IMG/VR virus record: IMGVR_UViG_3300031673_000216 | Span: 1-37,804 of that record | Direction: 5' to 3' (one strand) | Source of the DNA: a virus | DNA: 37,804 nucleotides | Shown here: one piece after another, positions 17,401-24,416 of the stretch | How the letters are laid out: each line of letters begins with the position of its first letter | How positions within the stretch are numbered: position 1 is the first letter of the stretch | Notes under the pieces: model-generated | What the model was told of the DNA's origin: nothing | The model's input: only the letters and a program-made list of their open reading frames with translations | Database searches by the model: none | Made by a program: the position numbers and the translations under genes

Positions 17401-18441
17401 ATTTTTAATATCAGGCGCCACTTTATCCAGACCGTGAGTCGCGTAAATTTTCCCGAGTAATTCGAGGCCATCAATGGCAATTTGTACCTGCTGCGGTGTC
17501 CCTTCAGGCAGGAGTTCCGAGATATACCGCTTCCCGGTAAGTTTCTGAAAGGCGGCGTCAAAGGCCATAGAAACGGCTGTAAATTTTCCTAGCGCTTTTA
17601 GTTGACTGATTGCGCTTATCTGCTTGCCGCCAACCATAATGATCCCTTCTGCGCCGGCTGCCAGAGAGATAGGAAGCGAAAGCGCCAGCATAAGGTCAAC
17701 AAATTCCTTGTTTGTAAGATCGGTCCTAATTCCTAGTTCTTTGGTAATATCTTCAATCGGTGCCTGTTGAAATGGACTGCCACCTGGCCGCGCCAATTCA
17801 GTCAAACCTAACCCGACGAAATCATATTTGCTTTGGCCAGTAGCTTTTGCTTGTGCCTGAATGTTTTGGTCCACCTTTTCAGGCGTAGTTTTCATCTCTT
17901 TGGCAATACTCTCAATACGCGTTTGATAGAGCTTTTCACCAGATACTTTTTGGAGTGCATAAGCGTTCATCGCTCGAGCAATGGCATCGGCGTCGCCTTC
18001 ACCTAAAATGCTGCCTAAAAGATTTTGAATTTTGTTCCAGACCGTCGGTTTTGGTGCGGCGGCCCACGTAGTTTCGGTGGGGGTCGGCGTGACGATTGGC
18101 TGTTTTTCCGGCCCTTTCAGTTGCGCAGATGGCATTGCGACTCTTGGTTCAACCAAGTCGATTTTGACCCCATTTGGAAGTTGCCGGATTTTTGAAATCT
18201 CAATCTGCGGCGTAGGGGCCGTCGGAGTAAAAGTCGGTTTCTTAAAGAGATCGCTTATTTTTTGAGTAATTCCTTCGAGGAAATTGGTTTTTTTCGTTGG
18301 CGTTGGGGTAGGTTGAGGAGGTCCTATTTCTCCACGAGCTTCTTGAACCGCCTGCAATAAAGAACCGCTACCGGATGGTCCGGGCGAATAAGTTGTTGAA
18401 GTTTCGCCTCTGGCACTTTGAACCGCATTTAATAATGACAT
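11407..18441 (-). CDS. large polyvalent protein with two ART-like domains, zincin and LPD38-like C-terminus
   Basis: A 2344-aa protein, about 19% of the genome. After a disordered Pro-rich start, an ADP-ribosyltransferase-like segment begins about residue 704 (YHGTS with H707, later WFTDNPEMAKNYG). A second ART-like segment has R1012 (VYRVG), an SVS strand at about 1024-1026 and E1066-x-E1068, fitting the R-S-ExE pattern. A metallopeptidase motif HEIGH (H1341, E1342, H1345) is followed by a possible third ligand E1414 (SKELYADA). From about 1790 on, NPGFQTFNIRRDFMRYW and downstream segments resemble LPD38 of large polyvalent proteins. Such phage proteins are thought to be packaged and ejected with DNA to modify host targets. 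It follows the 367-aa gene by five bases. Domain calls are by motif; activity is inferred. Confidence 0.78.
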   Translation of the reverse strand: MSLLNAVQSARGETSTTYSPGPSGSGSLLQAVQEARGEIGPPQPTPTPTKKTNFLEGITQKISDLFKKPTFTPTAPTPQIEISKIRQLPNGVKIDLVEPRVAMPSAQLKGPEKQPIVTPTPTETTWAAAPKPTVWNKIQNLLGSILGEGDADAIARAMNAYALQKVSGEKLYQTRIESIAKEMKTTPEKVDQNIQAQAKATGQSKYDFVGLGLTELARPGGSPFQQAPIEDITKELGIRTDLTNKEFVDLMLALSLPISLAAGAEGIIMVGGKQISAISQLKALGKFTAVSMAFDAAFQKLTGKRYISELLPEGTPQQVQIAIDGLELLGKIYATHGLDKVAPDIKNVLTRRTVEKYGLPQTYILSASEVQDVVIGKNQGMAKDILSKAGLTSAEWREAVQKGIKIDITADKVVEMVDRPYWKKIKGLFGIAESKPITKVTVGDKVITNIAGLLPSGEMTPQEAIQTVIDSPLEGTKLGKEILKTAVEAQQQGKNIKISGVGEGAAVPSEGAIKAPPIDIEKLKSLEFPEFSLAEIEKVFRETPADYAERWDAATLKAEEFAKPLQDRIKTVETELEKIKSDRKKEAVARKKELRAGIEQLKQKIKDAQAQAEWVAIEFSSKLAVSAMEQAKKAEIDLGEIGDGLEGISEEWGEFRDDFLTRLTERPYIETNWQTPVEEILAEMIEEYGGKVPVKPSPKMKEKYLYHGTSPENYEKILKEGFAPPEKSTDLPIKSWFTDNPEMAKNYGEKIVKIPFDESKFADFMEFNTFVKDNIGKIPDNKMLEEFAKLHPGKLGLIDKSDTTGETLAFPFPKVKPDDFVKTSPPQAGGEIPKELESLAVEARKYESSKDFADSIKPQKKLFDTISEINKHGIATLEDFYNLAIKAEIVEKLGGRLNLVPKAVSDWADKYNVDLGKIINKPEEEKIRELILKDLPFKAEGEKLDKAVSAYISDQAVYTLPDGTVRLTPARIELTEIAKTPEAQRITKERVKKAIDSGEIKLDKDGTITVYRVGTVPQEPKMISVSLDRVSAEQFMSQASITGKERPITELKIKPENIKVLVGGTENEALVQIIPQEIKVPAATPEEIKAKVTKLESQLKEKLLEKQQAVEEALSQVWMELDVAEAGQRIRVEDPESSEPTIIGIKSTFPKWVPEELRQRELFNKVMAELVTVLDNPKYPATPKLRELYDAILSEVDDRAGIDTSTIRADIMKAYELPKPSTEAIKAREGQKPIRGGLEREERAIGETKQAEPTKAVLAPKGYADKGEYAKLENLSLRPDKIKVVEFPELVRIARELSGGVPLVGNLRGEARGRFSPGTKTVRLDREIFKDPETAAKVLGHEIGHLADFLPEGTLGRGNLVGRIASLNYYLKFIYGDLKNPVIRNELKDLTQIWKPFDESESKDYTAYRYSSKELYADAISVLFNDPERLKLTAPNFWKGFFDYLDQKPEVKKNFFETWDLLNKGEEEIFKARDEELSKTYQKAEETYVVKELEKQKRRSSIWYQVKLLFDTKDQPSIEKMNKLRKEGKAIPPELNLEYALAGHRYSEGKLANWVNDNIQPIFAKSQEVPDGWNQLGKILFYERVINERGELANPQGYNPATAAKQLEMMEKLFNAEDWTKLQEAKEKFRAAVQKVVDLAAKNEYYTPELLKQMKMNPAYATYQVIDYLDTYISPRAYQSVGTLKDIANPATATVMKLMSVHKAIERNNIKKLHIKFYKQYFPQDIEAAKTRWNGRNMEIMGTRDPGEGLVILIEGGKPQGYYIDRDVAEMLNYTPNSTIKAAARIARTLSISRFYRPTFTTFNPGFQTFNIRRDFMRYWKNVPDYTLGQALTSLPRAMVRYAQATPSTIKYARGIKNQLIREMQEAKIVGLKYNTFYNYELDPDTTQMERILQKMGLLDRKKRWYDPGVKLLEAVGSIGDFLEALPKVAGYIELKGQGKMSQEEMAHFIRTCVGSPDFRTYGTFTPISNSVFLFSNAIKEGLKTDALVLRGKSAGGKYSQAGHFWKTLVANLLPKAIMAAIAVGYFGEKLKEIMDKATEYDKTNYTIVPVGLDENGKAIYFRMPQDETGRLSGGIFWKALNLNKGEKSTDRLLRDLQDIFAFTSGQLPMLSPSFEGIGAIVTYLSGKNPYDSFRGRYIIPDTEFKAGPKESFPILLKWLANQQGAGIILPQYKLEENATGLQKLLNLPVISNILGRWLKVSDYGETERLEKISQQEEAQRAQESLNRRRAVDKAIKEYQATNKTLDDRKGIENKLVSEVIGQVKNSQDKTARTNLIKTFRIGIIKGTADPLTSALIYATSNDEKVLLLREAKDKYGTGYADFERQMLKEKIISKDVIRKLRNP

Positions 18442-18446
18442 AACTG

Positions 18447-19550
18447 TTATAAATTGCCTCGATAAGTGTCATAGATTTCCTGAATATCTGACGCTTTTTC
18501 CGCGGGAGCGCCATATCTCTTCCCCAAATCACTTTCCATGTAGAGCTTATAAATATCCTGCAAACTCATAAACGGCGCATATTGAGCCACCAAAAGCGGG
18601 AATTGTCCTACCCAGCCGGCCGATGTTTGTTTACCCTGAACCGTTATCGCGCTTTCTAAAAATTGTGCCTCTATATTCTTAGTGGTAGTGGTTGTGGTCG
18701 GCTTGCTTTTTCCAATGAGAGTCTTTTTGGTCACGTTTCCTTCTTCATCAAGGGCAACCACATAAACATTTGTCCCGTCATCGTAAGTCTGCAAGGTCAA
18801 GGCTTTCTTTTGGGCGGTTTTTACCATGCTGTCAATGACGCTGGTTGATAAACCGGTCGTGGATGACCATTGGGCAATATCGGATCCGGAAGCCTTATCG
18901 AATGCTCCAAGTGATAGCAATTTATTAAATTGGTCGAGATTATCCTGATAGGCTTGCCGGTCAAGCGTATATTGATTCGTTTGAACGTTATATTGAATCT
19001 GGGCATCTGCTTGCAATCTTGCCAATTCGTCACCGACGCGGGTTAATTCCCGTTCTGCGTCCGACTTAATACCGGCAATCTTTCCGGCCCTGGTTGCCTG
19101 GCCGAACCATGGGTTACTTTGAGTCCCGGATATAGCCGCATCGCGTTCCTTCTCTAATTTAGCGATTTCTTCTCCCTTAGCTTTTATCTCCGGGGTTTGA
19201 AAGAGCTTACCGTATAAATCGGTCAAATTAGGCACTTGTGGAGCGACAGAAGGGGAAGTAGTTCCGGTGGGGGCGCCTGGAATGCCCGCAGAAGGCGCGG
19301 GAGGAGCGGAAGCCGACGGTAACGCCGGTGAAAGCCCCGCTTTTCTTCTCTGTTCCTCAATATAGGCCGGATTGTTAGGGTCCGTTTGGGCGGCCACTTC
19401 TTTGGAGACTACTTTTCCTGGTTCATATTCGCCTGGATTAAGAAGTACGCCTCCCACTAAACGCCGAGAATCGTACCATCCGTACTCCTCCCCTTGAACA
19501 ATCTGGCCGCTATCTAATTTAATTTTATTTCCTGCAAGTACTTGTGTCAT
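18447..19550 (-). CDS. putative internal/ejection virion protein (367 aa)
   Basis: The N-terminal domain is small and beta-like (LAGNKIKLDSGQIVQGEEYG). A Pro/Ala/Ser-rich linker at about residues 75-110 follows, then a long charged helical region (KAKGEEIAKLEKERDAAISG; DAERELTRVGDELARLQADA) suited to coiled coil. The tail is helical and ends SDIQEIYDTYRGNL. It sits between the adaptor-like gene and the giant polyvalent gene. In short-tailed phages this place usually holds internal core or ejection proteins. No specific family is recognised; the role is inferred from position and coiled-coil content. Confidence 0.55.
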   Translation of the reverse strand: MTQVLAGNKIKLDSGQIVQGEEYGWYDSRRLVGGVLLNPGEYEPGKVVSKEVAAQTDPNNPAYIEEQRRKAGLSPALPSASAPPAPSAGIPGAPTGTTSPSVAPQVPNLTDLYGKLFQTPEIKAKGEEIAKLEKERDAAISGTQSNPWFGQATRAGKIAGIKSDAERELTRVGDELARLQADAQIQYNVQTNQYTLDRQAYQDNLDQFNKLLSLGAFDKASGSDIAQWSSTTGLSTSVIDSMVKTAQKKALTLQTYDDGTNVYVVALDEEGNVTKKTLIGKSKPTTTTTTKNIEAQFLESAITVQGKQTSAGWVGQFPLLVAQYAPFMSLQDIYKLYMESDLGKRYGAPAEKASDIQEIYDTYRGNL

Positions 19551-19552
19551 GG

Positions 19553-20263
19553 TTAATCCTCGTCTAAGCCGAGATCAACGCCAAAATTGCCTGCCTGGAA
19601 TCCGGCATTGCTGCCCGGAAAGAAATTCGGCACATTAAACATCGGCCTATTCATAGTTTGGGCGGTTTGTTGCCGCTTTTGTACTTTGTCCCAGATAATC
19701 GAAAGCAGCGTCACGGCGCCTTTTTCTTCCGAGTCGGACAGATCTCTGTCAATCCGCTTAATAAGATCTGAAAGTGCTTTCCTAACTATTGCCTCATTGC
19801 CAGTGTCATCGTGCAGAGAAAAGATAGTCTTGTCGGTGGGATTGACAATCTGCGGCGCCTGAATTTGTCCCCATAAATCAATGGGGGCAACGACCATCGG
19901 GATCGGGAAAATGAAATACTGCCGGCCATAATCGGCGAAAATCCGCTTGGTGCTTGAAGGGTTTTTGCGCTGATGTTCAAGATAATCGTTCCATGCCTTG
20001 CGCCGGTAGGGTACACCGTTGAAATATAAAAATTCGCCGAGCGTGTCGGTCCGAAAGTCGGCAGGATAGTCATAATACTCATGCGCAATGATTGAGTTGG
20101 CTCGGCGTCCCCGGCGGAGTTCTGTCCAAGAGTAAAGCCCGGTTGCCCAGAGATGGGCATATTGGATTGCTTTTTTCTTACGATCGGCAGTATAGAGAGT
20201 GCTTGAAGCCGCGGCCATTAGGTCATCGGTGAGCTTCTCGGTCATATCATCTAGCGTCTGCAT
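19553..20263 (-). CDS. head-tail adaptor-like protein
   Basis: A 236-aa helical protein. Its start (MQTLDDMTEKLTDDLMAAAS) and the following segments (KKAIQYAHLWATGLYSWTEL; YYDYPADFRTDTLGEFLYFN; GVPYRRKAWNDYLEHQRKN) resemble phage head-tail connector/adaptor proteins, in which an N-terminal helical bundle leads to a tyrosine-rich strand region. ATG 20263 lacks a Shine-Dalgarno and is six bases from a late promoter -10 box, so it is predicted leaderless and first in an operon with the internal and polyvalent genes. The function is proposed from pattern and position. Confidence 0.5.
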   Translation of the reverse strand: MQTLDDMTEKLTDDLMAAASSTLYTADRKKKAIQYAHLWATGLYSWTELRRGRRANSIIAHEYYDYPADFRTDTLGEFLYFNGVPYRRKAWNDYLEHQRKNPSSTKRIFADYGRQYFIFPIPMVVAPIDLWGQIQAPQIVNPTDKTIFSLHDDTGNEAIVRKALSDLIKRIDRDLSDSEEKGAVTLLSIIWDKVQKRQQTAQTMNRPMFNVPNFFPGSNAGFQAGNFGVDLGLDED

Positions 20264-20269
20264 GATTCG

Positions 20270-20299
20270 ACCCTAATTGCCATTTTGGGGTCAACGCAA
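20270..20299 (-). promoter_or_regulatory. late promoter element, copy B
   Basis: On the minus strand it reads TTGCGT, 18 bases with TGACCCCAAAATGG, then TAGGGT. It ends six bases before ATG 20263 and drives the adaptor-internal-polyvalent gene group. Confidence 0.75.
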
Positions 20300-20308
20300 G
20301 AAGTATCT

Positions 20309-21343
20309 CTAAAGATTCAAATTGTTCTTGAAAATTTTATAATAAAAGTCAACATAATAATCCTCATCTTCCTCGTTCCACCCCTTAACCACGAAGTAAA
20401 GTCTTGTCGTTGTCATATAGTAGCCAAACTGCCGATAACCGCCTGAGCCGGCGTGGTACCTTCCTAGTGGTTGAAAGTTGTCCATAAGATCATCTTTGGC
20501 GTAGACATCCGTAAAAGGGTAGTAGTCTAAATTATGAGTGATGTATCCGACGACGGTATACTCTGTCTCCGCCGGGCTCACGACATGAAGTTGGTGGTAT
20601 CCGGCCAAATCATATTTGAGAGTATTGAATTGTGACGAGACTTTGAGGTGCCTTGGGTTATTGGTGTTCATAACATTGATTCTGTCTCTGGCGGCTTTCA
20701 AACCGAAAAACGCCACCGGATCGGGACCAATGTAATCAATTACATAAGCAAGTGGCTTTGAAATCGTCACCAGTCGCTCAATAGCATATTTGAGGTCTTT
20801 ATTGATTAGGTGAGTGGGTAGACCATATTCGACCGTGAGGAGAGCCGCATAAGAAGGGTTATCGGCGTAATCATAAAAATTTGCTTGACTGTTCGAAGGG
20901 GAGCCATCGTACTCAATTAGAAATCCCATGTCGTTGCCGGCAACCCAACCGGGCCGCTCGACTATCTCTTGGACGATGGCGGCTAAACCCGTAATGTCAT
21001 ATTCCACTTCATCATCAAAATTGATTTGGTCCCAATCGGCGGAAGCGCTTGTTTTGGGCCTACCGGTAGGATCTGAAGAAAAATCCGCAGTATCATCTTC
21101 ATCGATACCATGAACCTTGTTGTTCCAAGTATTTTCAAATATAGCAGTCGATCTGACGGTAATCTTTGCGGAAGTGATAATTGAACCGGGTGGAATAGTT
21201 ACATTGTTAAACCTAAGCGCCGCAGTTAGGTTGCCGAAGTAGGTATCGCCACCCACGTAAACCGCCCCTGTCTGCCACGAGAGACTAGCCTTTTTATACC
21301 CATCGTCATTGGTACTGGCAACCCGTTTGGTAAATGTAGACAT
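20309..21343 (-). CDS. fibre-like protein with DNRLRE-like domain and two ITK-type repeats
   Basis: A 344-aa protein. Residues about 1-175 resemble a DNRLRE-like beta-sandwich (TAALRFNNVTIPPGSIITSA; IVQEIVERPGWVAGNDMGFL), matching the middle of the 876-aa protein in order and motifs. Two copies of the short repeat follow (INKDLKYAI and ISKPLAYVI). The C-terminal domain is aromatic and strand-rich (TVVGYITHNLDYYPFTDVYA; YYVDFYYKIFKNNLNL) and shares its general pattern with the 261-aa neighbour. It lies three bases after the 261-aa gene. A tail-fibre or appendage paralogue of the 876-aa protein is the best explanation. Confidence 0.65.
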   Translation of the reverse strand: MSTFTKRVASTNDDGYKKASLSWQTGAVYVGGDTYFGNLTAALRFNNVTIPPGSIITSAKITVRSTAIFENTWNNKVHGIDEDDTADFSSDPTGRPKTSASADWDQINFDDEVEYDITGLAAIVQEIVERPGWVAGNDMGFLIEYDGSPSNSQANFYDYADNPSYAALLTVEYGLPTHLINKDLKYAIERLVTISKPLAYVIDYIGPDPVAFFGLKAARDRINVMNTNNPRHLKVSSQFNTLKYDLAGYHQLHVVSPAETEYTVVGYITHNLDYYPFTDVYAKDDLMDNFQPLGRYHAGSGGYRQFGYYMTTTRLYFVVKGWNEEDEDYYVDFYYKIFKNNLNL

Positions 21344-21346
21344 AAA

Positions 21347-22132
21347 TTAAACCACAATAAGCCACCGAATATGTGCGACGATATCGTTCGTCGGATGGCT
21401 GTTAGCAATACGAAATATCATATTTGTTTGATCCGCCCCAGAGCTGCTAAATTTTAGATGAGAGTCAGTGTTGGGAGATTGGTTGCTTGCCAAAACTGCT
21501 TCGGTCAACGATCCTTCGCGCATAAAGGCAATGACATGAGGAGCGTACGGCCAGTCGTGGGCGAGCAGGTAATCGGTTGCCGGTGTACTATGCGGAACAG
21601 TCGGCTCGAACAGACCCGTAACCACAATCTTGAAGGTGTTATAGTCAGAATGGTAAATAAAATCGTTTGGGTCCCTCGTTAGTTTTGCATTGATGCCATT
21701 CTTAGCGACGGCGATCACCGGATGGCTGTCATCAGGCTCTCCCACCACTCGATACCTCAAACTTTTCCTTAAAAGATTCGGCGCCACAATCTGATCGTAA
21801 AAGATATGATACTCAACCAGCCGCGGCGTCCCCCAATTCCATATCTTCAATTCCGAAGCATTGACCTCGATGTTCATAGGTAGATCTTCGGAGTCACCCT
21901 GTAAAAGAGCCCATCTTTGGCCCTCAATTCGCCCAAAAACTTTGACTAATGGCACATATCCCAAGTCATGAGTGATTACAGTACAAGTGCCTGCTGGGGC
22001 AACGATAGTGTCGTGGAGCTTCTCCTTAATCAGTACCCAATCCTCATCGCCATAAATGGCGAAGTGGTCCGGGTTGTTATCGGTATCTGCTCGATACCCT
22101 GGCAATGCGACGCGAATAGTTGGTGATGGCAT
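21347..22132 (-). CDS. fibre-like tail protein (261 aa)
   Basis: A 261-aa strand-rich protein with a THDLGYVPLVKVFGRIEGQR segment typical of phage fibre and appendage domains. A single LLRKSLRYRVV copy of the short repeat lies mid-chain, and a second similar domain follows (LLAHDWPYAPHVIAFMREGS). The two halves and the end of the 344-aa protein share a pattern: His-Asp/Asn-hydrophobic, aromatic-Pro-h-V/T. It is the second fibre-like gene after the tail beta-propeller gene and is separated from the next gene by three bases. No catalytic motif is seen. Confidence 0.6.
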   Translation of the reverse strand: MPSPTIRVALPGYRADTDNNPDHFAIYGDEDWVLIKEKLHDTIVAPAGTCTVITHDLGYVPLVKVFGRIEGQRWALLQGDSEDLPMNIEVNASELKIWNWGTPRLVEYHIFYDQIVAPNLLRKSLRYRVVGEPDDSHPVIAVAKNGINAKLTRDPNDFIYHSDYNTFKIVVTGLFEPTVPHSTPATDYLLAHDWPYAPHVIAFMREGSLTEAVLASNQSPNTDSHLKFSSSGADQTNMIFRIANSHPTNDIVAHIRWLIVV

Positions 22133-22135
22133 AGG

Positions 22136-22642
22136 TTAGACATATCCTAAAAGTATGGATGGGATTAGGTTCGAATCAAAAAACACCATGCGGCCACCGC
22201 TAGGACTTCCTTCGATGACCACCTTGGAGTCGCCAGCAATAAGACTTCCTGCCTGAAGCGCTCCTTTGAAGATGGCATCTCCCGTCGCCACATCGATGGC
22301 AACGGTATAGTCGCCATTGACGTTTCTAGCCGCCATCCCGTTTGGGGTAAAAGCAATCTCTCCCGATACGCCAAACTCATACTCGCCGATTTTCAAAGCG
22401 CCGCTTTTACCAAAAGTAAATTCTGCTTTGATTTTTCTGGTCCGGGTATCGAGTGCCTTGCTGATGGTTTCATGGGCAATGATTTTTTCAGGAAAGTGTT
22501 TTGGGATCTCGGCCGTGGGCCGGATTACTTCCTGTCCCATTGGGTTTGACCCTTGTTGAGTTACTGGTACAGCTTCTTGGCCAGTTCCCGGAAGTGGTTG
22601 GTCCTCGATGGTTTCTGGATAATAGACTTCATTTTCTGCCAT
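22136..22642 (-). CDS. short fibre/tail-tip protein (168 aa)
   Basis: The first 45 residues are Pro/Gln/Glu-rich and look disordered. The rest is a regular beta array (RTRKIKAEFTFGKSGALKIG; NGDYTVAIDVATGDAIFKGA; LIAGDSKVVIEGSPSGGRMV). The motif sequence GALKIGEYEF, GDAIFKGAL and GSLIAGD is typical of triple-stranded beta-helix fibre or tail-tip modules in many phages. The gene starts two bases after the stop of the beta-propeller gene. It probably forms a trimeric short fibre at the tail tip; that is inferred. Confidence 0.6.
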   Translation of the reverse strand: MAENEVYYPETIEDQPLPGTGQEAVPVTQQGSNPMGQEVIRPTAEIPKHFPEKIIAHETISKALDTRTRKIKAEFTFGKSGALKIGEYEFGVSGEIAFTPNGMAARNVNGDYTVAIDVATGDAIFKGALQAGSLIAGDSKVVIEGSPSGGRMVFFDSNLIPSILLGYV

Positions 22643-22644
22643 GG

Positions 22645-24066
22645 TTAATACTCAAAATACGGCTCAATCCGGTAAATTTCGGGGGTATCATTGCCCGACG
22701 GAGTGAGCGTAACCTGCAATTCCTCGACTTTTCCTAAATCACCAACGAAAAAGACTGCTTCCTGAGCGCCTTCGGTATCAAACGCTGTTTCACCATCGCG
22801 CAGATTGGAAACTTTGAATTCACCATTCTTATTTAGTTTGTATTTCACCGAGATAGAGCAATCAGCAGGGAGCGGGGCGGTAGTCAGAACGATAGAGTTC
22901 CACTTGACAGTTTTCTGAAAGCCAGTCTTGGCCGGTTGCCAGAGGTCAATGGTTTCATAAACGGCCTCGGCCTTGTTATTTTGGTCAATGTCTTTGACGC
23001 CATAATTAGCACCGGATTTATAGGAGATAAGAAGATGGTCGCCAACTTTAATAACGCCGCCTATTTCATCGCAATCGAACTGGTACTCAAGGTTCGGGAC
23101 AATCGAGGCGTTCTTGAACTTGCGGCCGTAGGAGTAAATGCCGCTTTTCTCCGCGCCGTTACCCCAAACTCCGAAAAGCGCCAGATATTCCTCACTGGTG
23201 ACGCCGCCCGGATTGACCTTGCCATTGTCAGGAAAGGTAAAGATGGGCAGGCCGTTCAAAAAATCTGCATTGAATACCTGCCCTTTGCCATCAACTAAAA
23301 GGCTCACTTCGGTATCAATTATGGCCGCTATATCCTGCAAGGGAATAGGCTTTGAGTCATCCCAGCCAAAGGCTTCTTCGGTATCCATACCATCCCAAAG
23401 GAAAAGCGCTGATTGTACCAATTGATTTTTGGCCACGGTCCCGATAACGACGTTTTTATCGCGCTGCAATAGAACTTTGGCATAATTGCCAGGGGTAAAG
23501 CGGAGGATCTCGTTAGTGTAGCTGTCATCGTAACCAACCAGCGCTAAAGTCTCATCATTGCAAATCACCAGCGCTCCTATACCACCGCCAATGCCGCGCA
23601 TCATGTGAGAAAGGCTTGAGGTGAGATTAGTTTTTGGCCATCCGGCGTCGGCGTCAATATCGGACCAATCGATCTCGCCAGGGATTTCTTTTCGGTGAAG
23701 TTTGGTGGCCGTTGCCCAAAAAAGATATTTCTTGCCACTTGAGACACCCCACTCCCAGGCGCCCAAAATCGCCCCGTCGGTATCGGTATAAACAAGGGTA
23801 CAAGTTAAATCAGGAGTGAATTTATAGATCCTTCCGTTTCTTGAAAATGCGTAGTAATTCCCATCAGATGAAGGAACCCACCAATCGGCAAGAGTGTTAA
23901 ATCCTTGGGCCGGCGGGGTAAGATCAAGAAGCGCTTGGTTGCAGGAAAGCGTATCGGCTTTTTTTCTGATATTGAGGTTCTTTCCGGATTTGAAGGCACC
24001 CTCAACCCCTTTGTCCTCATAGTCCGAGAATCCACCCTTGAACGATTTGAGAATGAAGTTGGCCAT
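22645..24066 (-). CDS. beta-propeller-like tail (nozzle/stabilisation) protein
   Basis: A 473-aa protein from ATG 24066 (an in-frame TTG lies two codons upstream). It opens with FILKSFKGGFSDYEDKGVEG, then has repeated strand blocks of propeller character (NYYAFSRNGRIYKFTPD; KYLFWATATKLHRKEIPGE; YLALFGVWGNGAEKSGIYSYG). It ends in a strand domain finishing PEIYRIEPYFEY. This layout is like phage tail nozzle/stabilisation proteins that close short tails. The start is six bases from a late promoter -10 box with no Shine-Dalgarno, so a leaderless message is predicted. It leads the tail operon with three fibre-like genes. The family call is by pattern. Confidence 0.55.
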   Translation of the reverse strand: MANFILKSFKGGFSDYEDKGVEGAFKSGKNLNIRKKADTLSCNQALLDLTPPAQGFNTLADWWVPSSDGNYYAFSRNGRIYKFTPDLTCTLVYTDTDGAILGAWEWGVSSGKKYLFWATATKLHRKEIPGEIDWSDIDADAGWPKTNLTSSLSHMMRGIGGGIGALVICNDETLALVGYDDSYTNEILRFTPGNYAKVLLQRDKNVVIGTVAKNQLVQSALFLWDGMDTEEAFGWDDSKPIPLQDIAAIIDTEVSLLVDGKGQVFNADFLNGLPIFTFPDNGKVNPGGVTSEEYLALFGVWGNGAEKSGIYSYGRKFKNASIVPNLEYQFDCDEIGGVIKVGDHLLISYKSGANYGVKDIDQNNKAEAVYETIDLWQPAKTGFQKTVKWNSIVLTTAPLPADCSISVKYKLNKNGEFKVSNLRDGETAFDTEGAQEAVFFVGDLGKVEELQVTLTPSGNDTPEIYRIEPYFEY

Positions 24067-24072
24067 GACCAA

Positions 24073-24102
24073 ACGCTAACCGCCGATTTGGGGTCAAGAC
24101 AA
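24073..24102 (-). promoter_or_regulatory. late promoter element, copy A (tail operon)
   Basis: On the minus strand it reads TTGTCT, 18 bases with TGACCCCAAATCGG, then TAGCGT. It ends six bases before ATG 24066. The conserved -10 plus spacer core is shared with the other five copies. Confidence 0.75.
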
Positions 24103-24120
24103 GAAGGTGTTAGAGGACAT

Positions 24121-24402
24121 TTAGGCTGGTATAGTTCCTTCTTCTTTTATCGACACTGCTTCTTCTCGAAAAACCTTGTAGTGAAATCTGAACTTTTTGG
24201 GGTCAAAATACTCATGGAAAATTGTAAATCCTTCTCTCGTAATGGTATACGATGGAATCCTGAAAACAGGGAGGGGATCATCTCCCTTGAGTCGCTCAAC
24301 ATAAACATTTACATTAGGAGCGATATAATAATTTCTCTTGAAAACTACAACCGTTGGCAGAAGTTCTATTGGTAACTTGGGAGATGTTGCCAGAAAATTC
24401 AT
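24121..24402 (-). CDS. hypothetical protein after terminase (93 aa)
   Basis: Not recognised. It is a small basic/aromatic protein (LLPTVVVFKRNYYIAPNVNV; REGFTIFHEYFDPKKFRFHY). It starts 15 bases after the terminase stop and ends just before late promoter A. An FDPKK segment faintly resembles FDPQK in the 144-aa protein at 4322-4756. It is likely a minor structural or packaging accessory, by position only. Confidence 0.55.
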   Translation of the reverse strand: MNFLATSPKLPIELLPTVVVFKRNYYIAPNVNVYVERLKGDDPLPVFRIPSYTITREGFTIFHEYFDPKKFRFHYKVFREEAVSIKEEGTIPA

Positions 24403-24416
24403 ATACTTATAATACC

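Noticed and set aside
24190-24215. GGGGTCA motif in the 93-aa gene
   Set aside because: Here too the match comes from codons for FDPKK, with no -35/-10 boxes in register.
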